Positions 54,632 through 62,453 of a DNA stretch of 64,000 nt are shown here, piece after piece. Below the pieces are notes generated by a model. It had not been told where the DNA came from, made no database searches, and saw only the letters and a program-made list of their open reading frames with translations. The DNA comes from Anaerolineales bacterium (GTDB lineage Bacteria > Chloroflexota > Anaerolineae > Anaerolineales > Villigracilaceae): positions 33,931 through 97,930 of the forward strand of contig JADGEO010000007.1 of NCBI GenBank assembly GCA_016744335.1, read 5' to 3'. The translations under genes were made by a program, and so were the position numbers. Numbering within the stretch: position 1 is the first letter of the stretch; every line of letters starts with the position of its first letter.

Positions 54632-56062
54632 ATGTTTTCTAAATTTAAAATTAAAAAAAGTCAACGAGGTCAAGCTGTTGTTTTAGTGGCAATGGCTATG
54701 GTTGGTATGATAGGCGTGATTGGTTTATTGGTTGATGGAGGGGATATGTTTATTCAATCTAGCAAACTTAAAAGAGCCGTAGATGCCGCCGCTGTATCGG
54801 CCGCACTTCAATTTCGTGAGGGTTATAATGAAGCAGACTTAGCGCTTGCCGCTCAAGAATTTATTATGCTCAATGAGAATGAAACCTATGATATTCATGT
54901 TTTTACTTGTGCTGATGTTGACCAGAGTGATCCTAGCGATCCAAATAGTGATTTATGCACAGTTCCGCCTCGAAAACTAGTTCGAATTGAAGGTACAAGG
55001 GAACTTGAGTTCCATTTTCTGCCCGTTCTTGGCATTAATGGCACAACAATTACGACAGATTCTGTTGGTGAAGCCGCTTCGATAGACGTTGTGCTTGTCG
55101 TTGATGCCTCCTTATCTATGGCGGATTTAACCGATGGAGATCCAGGACCTGACCCTGGAGACGATCCCGCGATATGCAACGCGGATAATTCTTGCCAGCC
55201 ATTTAGAGATATTAAGGATGTAGCCAAAGGCTTCATTGATACACTTTTTTTTCCTTACGATCGTGTTTCTGTAGTAACCTTTGACCGCGCTCCTCATTTA
55301 GCGACATATAATGGAGTCAGTTGGCAAGAAAACCGAGCAGATGCTCGTGCACTAATTGATACGCTAACCGTATATCAACCAGATGAATGCGATTTTACAA
55401 ATCACACGCCTCCTATTGGTCCTTGCCTGAACCGTCCTGCCCCAGCCAATACCTATGTTGGGCAAGGGTGTGTGCCTTGGACAGATTCATGTACAGACAC
55501 AGATGGAAACCTTATAGCCAACTGCACGAACGATCCTACATCTTGTACCTCTAGTAATATCGGTGGAGGCTTACTCGTTGCTGGCAATCAGTTTGCTCAA
55601 GAACCTATTCGTGAAGAGGCCTTGTGGGTTGTTATCCTTTTGGCAGGTGGTCCTGCGAATGCTACAGATCCCTTGCCTGGCTATAACTGGGGTGCTTGCC
55701 CTCAAAGTGCATGGTCACAACCCCTTTGTCGTGATGATTATGCCTCCCTTCGTCATGCTACAGGGAACCTTGACTATGATGGGGACGATTATGCTCGTGA
55801 TATGGCTGATTTTATTGTTGATCCTATTGACGGGCAAGGCGCGGTTATCTATGCTATTGGCTTGGGAGATAAAGTGATAAGTGACCGTACCAGAAATGCA
55901 GATGGGGATATAGACATAGGTGAACAACTTTTAGAGTATTCGGCAACAGAAGCTGGTGGTGTTGATGATGTAGGAATCTATTATTATGCCCCAACTGTTT
56001 CTGAATTGCTTGATATTTTTCGCGATATAGCGGAGAATATCTCTACAAGAATTTCTCAATAA
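54632..56062 (+). CDS. TadG-like protein with VWA domain
   Basis: RGQAVVLVAMAMVGMIGVIGLLVDGGDMF...LKRAVDAAAVSAAL; VVLVVDASLSMADLTD MIDAS-like motif. Confidence 0.87.
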   Translation: MFSKFKIKKSQRGQAVVLVAMAMVGMIGVIGLLVDGGDMFIQSSKLKRAVDAAAVSAALQFREGYNEADLALAAQEFIMLNENETYDIHVFTCADVDQSDPSDPNSDLCTVPPRKLVRIEGTRELEFHFLPVLGINGTTITTDSVGEAASIDVVLVVDASLSMADLTDGDPGPDPGDDPAICNADNSCQPFRDIKDVAKGFIDTLFFPYDRVSVVTFDRAPHLATYNGVSWQENRADARALIDTLTVYQPDECDFTNHTPPIGPCLNRPAPANTYVGQGCVPWTDSCTDTDGNLIANCTNDPTSCTSSNIGGGLLVAGNQFAQEPIREEALWVVILLAGGPANATDPLPGYNWGACPQSAWSQPLCRDDYASLRHATGNLDYDGDDYARDMADFIVDPIDGQGAVIYAIGLGDKVISDRTRNADGDIDIGEQLLEYSATEAGGVDDVGIYYYAPTVSELLDIFRDIAENISTRISQ

Positions 56063-56092
56063 TTTTTTTATTGTATAAAAAGAGAGTGTATT

Positions 56093-58654
56093 ATGAAAAA
56101 TCAAACTTTTCTTCTCAAGGAAAAAAAACAAGGGCAAAAAAAAGCGCAAACTATGGTCGAGTTTGCGCTTGTATTGCCCATTTTGTTATTATTAATATTT
56201 GGAATCCTTGAATATGGGCGACTTTTCTTTGCATGGATTTCTATCGAAAATGCCGCTCGTACTGGCGCGCGCTATGCCTCAACAGGATTATATAACGATA
56301 TGTATTGCGATCCCGCATATATCACAGACGTTGATGGTGACGGGGAGTATTGTGTAACAAGTACTGGTGAAAAGACGGATGCAGAAATAGATGCCGCTCG
56401 CATTCTTTCTATTAAGGACGAAACAAACGGACTCTTGTTTGGCAACCCAATAGTTGCCGCCGCTATGGAATCGGAAGAATCCTATTTTAATGTTATCGTT
56501 TGCGCTGGCAATCAAGGTGATAATACCTTTCTCCCTCCCAAAATGGGTGGGGATATTTACAGTGGCTGTACAAATGCAAGTGGGAATCCCGAAGAACATC
56601 CCGGCACTCCAGGGGAGCGGGTAACTGTTTCGGTAGATTATAATTTCCCCTTTATCGTTGCTTATGCTTTTAAAGGACAAGATGATAGCGGGTACTTCCA
56701 TCTCGGTGCTTATAAAGAGGCAACGGTTGAGCAATTTCGTGTTTCACGTGTGGTGAATGTGCCACCGACTATTACAATTCCTACTGTCCCTACTAGCACC
56801 GCCCTTCCAACGGCTACACCCGATTGTAGCACGCTCAGCATAGATGATTTTTATATTGATTCTGACAACATGAATGCGCTAGTCAGCAACAATAGCAATA
56901 GTGATATGCCACTAACAAATTCTGTCCTGACATGGAATAATGTTGGGGGTAGCAATCCAAGAGTTGATTATTTCGCATGGAATGGAAGTAGTTATTACGG
57001 TGGAGATGATTATACATCTCCCTCAAGTTCTACTTGTAGTGGTCCTAAATGTGATTTTCCTGGCAATCAAACTTATGCTTGGGGTGTTGACTTTGATGGC
57101 TCAACATATCCTCTTTTTGGTGATTTTGAACTAGAGCTAACATTTGCTGACTGGTGTACCCTCTCTGCTCCTAGTGTAGTCGTTCCCACCCCTACGCCAG
57201 ATTGTGACCTTATTGAGGTAAAAAAAGTTTGGTTCAATGTTAATAACAATACAGGCGAAGTTACAGATGACTTCAAAATAAGTGTTAAAAATAATAATCC
57301 AATAGAAATTGACTTTACCAGTTCTTCACTCTCTTGGCCCCAAGATCCCGGAACTGCCTATATAAATCGCCTTAGGTGGTATCAAACCAATTACTTTACA
57401 GGGAAATCATGGGACTCTCCATTTGACAGTACCTGTACAGGCGATTGTACTTTTGGTGCTTTCAAAACTAGAACTTGGCAAGTTGATTTTAATGGCTTGG
57501 TTGACAATCAAATTACAGGGCATCATGATGTTGATCTAGCTTTTCTTGGTGGCAGTTGTGTGATTCCGGCTTCCATTGAGCTAACACCTACTCCAACGCC
57601 ATCACCAACCCTTACACCTACACCAGCCCCAGAGTGTGATTTAGTCACTATCGAAAACTTTGGTGTTGGCTCAAGTAGTAACCATTATGATGATGATAAT
57701 GTCCGAGCCAATATCACAAACGGAAACTTTGCCCCAATGGTGCTAAAAAGCACCTCCTTTACTTGGGAGAATCCTTATGGGCAAGGTATAGATTGGATAG
57801 CGATTGATGGAACAAATTATTACGGAGGGAATAGTTATAGCTCTCCAACCGTTATCACAGATACAAGCGTTGCTTTCCCAGGAAACACTACCTACCTTTG
57901 GGATACGGATTTTATTGGTTGGGATTATCCCCTTTGGGGCGACTTCCGCTTAGACCTAGTCCTTGAATCTGAAGATGGCTCTATTCAGTGCCCAGTCTCA
58001 GGCCAAATGTCTCAAGGCACGCCCACGCCCACTTCTACTCCAACTATCACGCGTACCCCGAGTCATACGCCTAGCCCCACACAGACTTATACCCCTTCAC
58101 CCACACCTGACTGCGATGATATCGTAGCAGGCAATGCTTATTCTGCAAGTAGTGGTGGTAATAGGGATAATGTTATGATGAATGTAACAAATAATAACCC
58201 ACAGCCTATTCAACTGACTTTCACCACCTTTGTTTGGTCAAGTTATTATGGTAACGGCGTAGATTGGATAAAATTTGGTGGAAACACTTACTACGGTGGC
58301 AACGACTATACCTCCCCCACAACAGCCACCTCTAGTGTTTGGCTTCCAGCTGGCTCAACCTATACTTGGAGTGCTGATTTCACAGGATACGTGGAACGTC
58401 TATACGGACCCTTCCAGGTTGAGTTAGAGTTTGAAAATGGACGTTGTAATGTTGATGGTGATTATAGCCGTAATACCCCCACCCCTTCCTTCACCCCTAC
58501 GCCAACTTTTACTCCGTCACACACTTCAACACCAACAAAAACCTTTACGCCTACAAAAACTTTTACGCCAACAAAAACTTTTACGCCTTCAAATACACCC
58601 TTAGTAACAGATACGCCTACACTGACACCCTCACCAACACAAGACTTCGACTAG
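56093..58654 (+). CDS. TadE-like N-terminus fused to four ~120-aa repeats separated by Pro/Thr-rich linkers
   Basis: AQTMVEFALVLPILLLLIFGILEYGRLFFAW; repeats with YYGG(D/N)xY(T/S)SP and C-terminal TPTKTFTPTKTFTPTKTF. Confidence 0.88.
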   Translation: MKNQTFLLKEKKQGQKKAQTMVEFALVLPILLLLIFGILEYGRLFFAWISIENAARTGARYASTGLYNDMYCDPAYITDVDGDGEYCVTSTGEKTDAEIDAARILSIKDETNGLLFGNPIVAAAMESEESYFNVIVCAGNQGDNTFLPPKMGGDIYSGCTNASGNPEEHPGTPGERVTVSVDYNFPFIVAYAFKGQDDSGYFHLGAYKEATVEQFRVSRVVNVPPTITIPTVPTSTALPTATPDCSTLSIDDFYIDSDNMNALVSNNSNSDMPLTNSVLTWNNVGGSNPRVDYFAWNGSSYYGGDDYTSPSSSTCSGPKCDFPGNQTYAWGVDFDGSTYPLFGDFELELTFADWCTLSAPSVVVPTPTPDCDLIEVKKVWFNVNNNTGEVTDDFKISVKNNNPIEIDFTSSSLSWPQDPGTAYINRLRWYQTNYFTGKSWDSPFDSTCTGDCTFGAFKTRTWQVDFNGLVDNQITGHHDVDLAFLGGSCVIPASIELTPTPTPSPTLTPTPAPECDLVTIENFGVGSSSNHYDDDNVRANITNGNFAPMVLKSTSFTWENPYGQGIDWIAIDGTNYYGGNSYSSPTVITDTSVAFPGNTTYLWDTDFIGWDYPLWGDFRLDLVLESEDGSIQCPVSGQMSQGTPTPTSTPTITRTPSHTPSPTQTYTPSPTPDCDDIVAGNAYSASSGGNRDNVMMNVTNNNPQPIQLTFTTFVWSSYYGNGVDWIKFGGNTYYGGNDYTSPTTATSSVWLPAGSTYTWSADFTGYVERLYGPFQVELEFENGRCNVDGDYSRNTPTPSFTPTPTFTPSHTSTPTKTFTPTKTFTPTKTFTPSNTPLVTDTPTLTPSPTQDFD

Positions 58655-58671
58655 AAAGCGAAGATAATTCT

Positions 58672-58712
58672 AAAACGGGTAGTTCACTTTTTAGCGGACT
58701 GCCCGTTTTTTG
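58672..58712 (+). terminator. Terminator downstream of Tad cluster
   Basis: AAAACGGGTAGT ... ACTGCCCGTTTTTT. Confidence 0.85.
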
Positions 58713-58767
58713 TTTTTGGAGGATGAAGTGCCCCGCCTCGCGCGTAACTCTAAACTTAATTACCCTC

Positions 58768-58805
58768 AAAAGGCATCTTGCTACCCCAAGCAAGGTGCCT
58801 TTTTT
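58768..58805 (+). terminator. Second terminator-like hairpin
   Basis: AAAAGGCATCTTGCT acccca AGCAAGGTGCCTTTTTT. Confidence 0.8.
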
Positions 58806-58859
58806 ACGCGATGCCTAAGCAAAATCGTACCCAAATCATTGTCAAAACGTAGGGCATAT

Positions 58860-58890
58860 TACCGCATAGCATCACCCTATGCGGTATAAT
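58860..58890 (+). promoter_or_regulatory. Perfect palindrome overlapping -10 element of the glmS transcript
   Basis: TACCGCATAG catcacc CTATGCGGTA overlapping TATAAT (58885-58890); no good -35. Confidence 0.5.
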
Positions 58891-58930
58891 CCGCCCTGCT
58901 TGAGGGAGTGTTCCCCCAAGCGGGAAAGAC

Positions 58931-59242
58931 AGCGCATGGGCTGAATTACCATAATTCAGTTGACGAGGATGAGGGTTCCCCATCGCAGGATGGGAGTATT
59001 CTTAAATCTAAGAAACTCGGTTTTTCAGTCTGAAATAAAAACTGAAAAGAGAAAGGTTCTAATTCAAAAAAAGATGCCTTTTGAAAAGAAAAAACCGAGT
59101 TTCTCTTGATGAAGAAGAAAATCGAAAGATCAGCGGAAGCCCTCCGTGGTGTGCCACCACCCGACCACCTTTCCCTCCAAAAAAAACCTTGCAACAAGGG
59201 GCGCAGTTATCTGCGCAAGCAAAATGCAAAGGAGTGGCTGGA
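58931..59242 (+). ncRNA. glmS ribozyme candidate with large internal insertion
   Basis: A|GCGCATGGGCTGAATTaccatAATTCAGTTGACGAGGATGAGGGTT...[insert]...ATCGAAAGATCAGCGGAAGCCCTCCGTGGTGTGCCACCACC matches the remembered glmS ribozyme core (AGCGCC..., GUUGACGAGG..GGGUU-AUCGA..-GGCGG-..CCCUCCG + P3 hairpin); directly upstream of glmS. Confidence 0.85.
58977..59120. repeat. Hairpin-forming insertion within the ribozyme
   Basis: 15-bp perfect inverted repeat AGAAACTCGGTTTTT (59011-59025) / AAAAACCGAGTTTCT (59090-59104). Confidence 0.65.
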
Positions 59243-59317
59243 AGATAAGTTTAAAGGTTAGAAAGTTGAACCTTTAAACATTCAAACCTTCCAACAGTTT
59301 TTAACGGAGGAACCCCT

Positions 59318-61159
59318 ATGTGTGGAATAGTAGGCTATATCGGCGCGCGGAACGCGACGCCAATCATTCTTGGCGGATTAAAGAAGCTCGAATATCGAGG
59401 CTACGATTCAGCCGGAATTGCTGTATTAGAAAACGACAAAATAGAATTAAGACGTGAAGCAGGTAAACTCTCCCGTCTCACAGACGCGGTGCAAAAATCC
59501 CCCCTTAGTGGACAAATCGGAATAGGGCATACGCGCTGGGCAACGCATGGCGCGCCTAGCCAACAAAATGCACATCCGCATCTCGGATGCACGGAGCGAG
59601 TTGTTGTCGTTCATAACGGAATTGTGGAAAACTTTCTCGAATTACGAGATGAACTTAGCAAAAATGGTGCAGAATTCAAATCGGAAACCGATACAGAGAC
59701 CATCGTTCATCTCGTGGAGCATTATCTCGCTACGGGGCTAAATCTCGTTGAAGCCGCGCAGGCAACTTTTGAGCAAATTCGCGGCGCAAATGTGATTGTG
59801 CTAATGTCTGCTGATGAGCCAGATAAAATCGTCACAGCTCGCATCGGTAACGCAGGTGGCGTGGTCGTTGGATTCGGCGAGGGCGAGATGTTCGCCGCGT
59901 CCGATATTCCCGCCATTTTAGAGCATACGCGGCGGGTCATCTTTCTCGAATCGGGGCAAATGGGGGTCGTCACCCAAGATGGGGCAGAAATAACGACTGT
60001 TGAGGGCAAGCCGGTTGAAGTCCAGGCGCGTACCATCGCTTGGGATCCCGTATCCGCAGAAAAAGGGGAATTCCGCCACTTTATGGAGAAGGAAATCCAC
60101 GAACAAGTCCGCTCTCTCACCGACACGCTGGCGGGTAGAGTCGATTTTGACGAGGGGCGCATCCGTCTCCCTCAGCTCAATCTCACATCTGAAATTGCTC
60201 AAAAAATTGAAAAAATTTATATCGTGGCTTGCGGCACAGCGGCTTACGCGGGCATGGTTGGCAAATATCTTATCGAGAGCGTTGCCCGCATCCCTGTTGA
60301 GGTAGATATTGGCTCAGAGTTTCGCTACCGTGACCCAATTGTGAACGAAAACACTGTTGTGTTGGCGATTTCGCAATCGGGAGAAACGGCAGACACGCTG
60401 GCCGCGATGGAAGAGGGGCGCAGTAAAGGGGCGATTTTGTGGAGCATCGTAAACGCGATTGGTTCGCAGGCCATGCGAATATCGGATGGCGTGATCCCCA
60501 TGCAAACGGGACCAGAAATTGGCGTTGCCTCGACCAAAGCCTTCACCGCTCCGCTCGTGGATTTATACTTGCTTGCTGTTCTATTGGCAGATTTGCGCGG
60601 GACTCTGGATGCCGCCAAACGCCGCCAAATGGTCGCCGATTTGCGCCTTGTGCCCGATTTGGTTGGGCAGGTTTTGGAGCGAGAAAGCGATATTGAAAAA
60701 GTAGCCCATGCGCTCAAAGATATTAAAGGCTGTCTCTATTTGGGGCGCGGAATCAATATGCCCATTGCCTACGAGGGCGCGCTGAAGCTGAAAGAGATTT
60801 CCTATGTCCATGCTGAGGGCTACCCCGCGGGCGAAATGAAGCACGGACCGATTGCCCTGATAGATGAAGAGATGCCCGTGATTTGCCTTGCGCCGCGCGA
60901 CCCCTGGCACGAGAAAATGATCAGCCAAATTCAGCAGGCAAAGGCGCGGAATTCTCCTGTCATTGCCGTTGCAACGGACGGAGACGAGGTCATCGCCGAT
61001 ATGGCAGACCACGTTCTATGGATTCCCCCAACCCCGTGGATGCTCAGCCCAGTAATTACGGTGATCCCCTTGCAGGTGCTGGCGTATCATATTGCGTCGT
61101 TGCGCGGTTTAGATGTTGACCAGCCAAGAAATTTGGCGAAGAGTGTGACGGTAGAATAA
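59318..61159 (+). CDS. glmS: Glutamine-fructose-6-phosphate aminotransferase (isomerizing)
   Basis: MCGIVGYIGARNATPIILGGLKKLEYRGYDSAG; SIS domains; C-terminal DVDQPRNLAKSVTVE. Confidence 0.98.
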   Translation: MCGIVGYIGARNATPIILGGLKKLEYRGYDSAGIAVLENDKIELRREAGKLSRLTDAVQKSPLSGQIGIGHTRWATHGAPSQQNAHPHLGCTERVVVVHNGIVENFLELRDELSKNGAEFKSETDTETIVHLVEHYLATGLNLVEAAQATFEQIRGANVIVLMSADEPDKIVTARIGNAGGVVVGFGEGEMFAASDIPAILEHTRRVIFLESGQMGVVTQDGAEITTVEGKPVEVQARTIAWDPVSAEKGEFRHFMEKEIHEQVRSLTDTLAGRVDFDEGRIRLPQLNLTSEIAQKIEKIYIVACGTAAYAGMVGKYLIESVARIPVEVDIGSEFRYRDPIVNENTVVLAISQSGETADTLAAMEEGRSKGAILWSIVNAIGSQAMRISDGVIPMQTGPEIGVASTKAFTAPLVDLYLLAVLLADLRGTLDAAKRRQMVADLRLVPDLVGQVLERESDIEKVAHALKDIKGCLYLGRGINMPIAYEGALKLKEISYVHAEGYPAGEMKHGPIALIDEEMPVICLAPRDPWHEKMISQIQQAKARNSPVIAVATDGDEVIADMADHVLWIPPTPWMLSPVITVIPLQVLAYHIASLRGLDVDQPRNLAKSVTVE

Positions 61160-61180
61160 GGATTAATAAATCAGGAGAGC

Positions 61181-61219
61181 AAAGCCTTTCAAAGTTTTAG
61201 AAACTTCGGAAGGCTTTTT
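61181..61219 (+). terminator. Terminator 1 after glmS
   Basis: AAAGCCTTtcaAAGTTTtagAAACTTcggAAGGCTTTTT. Confidence 0.8.
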
Positions 61220-61230
61220 CTAGAAACTGT

Positions 61231-61267
61231 AAACGCCGAGTGTTCTTGAAGCACTTGGCGTTTTTTG
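61231..61267 (+). terminator. Terminator 2 after glmS
   Basis: AACGCCGAGTG ttcttgaag CACTTGGCGTTTTTT. Confidence 0.8.
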
Positions 61268-61415
61268 TTATTTAGGAGTAGTGTCAATAATAGTTTTGCG
61301 AAAACATCAAAACATTTACCAACAGCTTACGGTCTCCTCTTTTTTAGGGTACAATTTGCTTGTTATTTGTGACAACGCTAAACTCTACTTTCGTATATCA
61401 CGGGAGGAAATAGAT

Positions 61416-62262
61416 CTGAAGTTTTTTGAAAAACCCATCACTATATTGATTTTGGCTGTACTGCTGATTGCCGCAAAGCCATTCCAAGTTGCCCCAAATA
61501 TTGTAACCAACGCGAACGATAGTGGACCTGGTTCGTTGCGTCAGGCGATTGCTGATGCAGGTATAAACGCAAGCGATACGATTAATTTCGACGGTGATTA
61601 CACCATCACGCTTGCCAGCGAATTGACGATAGATAAAAATCTGATTGTCATGGGGAATGGACGAAGCAATACCGTTATTCAGGCATCAACTTGTAACCCA
61701 GTTAATAGTGGTTCGTGCTCACATGATTATCGGGCTGTAAATATAAGTGGTGCGGTGACAGTTGAACTTGCTGAGTTGACAATCCAGCATGGGCGTTTGA
61801 GTTCGGGGTCTGGTGCGGGCATCTATAATAATGGTGCAACACTCATCAAGTTGGGCATGAGTATGTCCATCGTTGGTGTGCCGCAAAGCGACTCTGGTTG
61901 GGATGTGACTTGGCTCGGCAATAGTGCAGGTTATTTGGCTGGCTCAGCCTTCCCCACGTGGGCGGGGAATACCGTCATCACCGGTCATGTTTGGGATGCG
62001 TTTAACTGCCCCGGTGCTTTTGCCGAACTCAAAAGTTTGGGGTACGGCGACCAAGTTCAAATCCACGCGTGAGGCTAAACCTATACCTACGAAGTCCGCG
62101 AGTTTGAACTTGTTATCACCAAAAACGCGAGCGCAGTCCTTCAATCTGAAGAATTGGATTGGGTCACACTGGTGACTTGTGAGTTCTATAATCCATTTAC
62201 GGGAGAGTATCTCTTTAAGGAGAGTAGTGTGAGCGGTTTTGGTAAGTGTAAAATAATTAAAA
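61416..62262 (+). pseudogene. Decayed beta-helix surface protein fused by internal deletion to a C-terminal sortase domain
   Basis: LKFFEKPITILILAVLLIAAKPFQ signal, beta-helix start, then sortase MSIVGVPQSDSGWDVTWLGNSAGYLAGSAFPTWAGNTVITGHVWDAFNCPGAFAELKSLGYGDQVQIHA-stop-G-stop-TYTYEVRE...LDWVTLVTCEFYNPFTGEYLF then frameshift. Confidence 0.78.
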
Positions 62263-62279
62263 ATTATGAATTGATCATT

Positions 62280-62318
62280 AAAAAGAGCCGAGCGATTTCG
62301 TTCGCTCAGCTCTTTTTG
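62280..62318 (+). terminator. Terminator
   Basis: AAAGAGCCGAGCGA tttcg TTCGCTCAGCTCTTTTTG. Confidence 0.85.
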
Positions 62319-62453
62319 TGAAACCTATTTTGAATACGGCAATACGAAAAACTCATCGATTTTCATCCTCCTACGCTCAATTTTCTCCGTTATAATACGT
62401 CCCGTATTTCTGAAAACAAATTTGATATCTAAGCTCTAAAAGGAAACTTCTAC

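Noticed and set aside
58010-58650. Short tandem repeats suspected as CRISPR
   Set aside because: In-frame Thr-Pro coding repeats without unique spacers.
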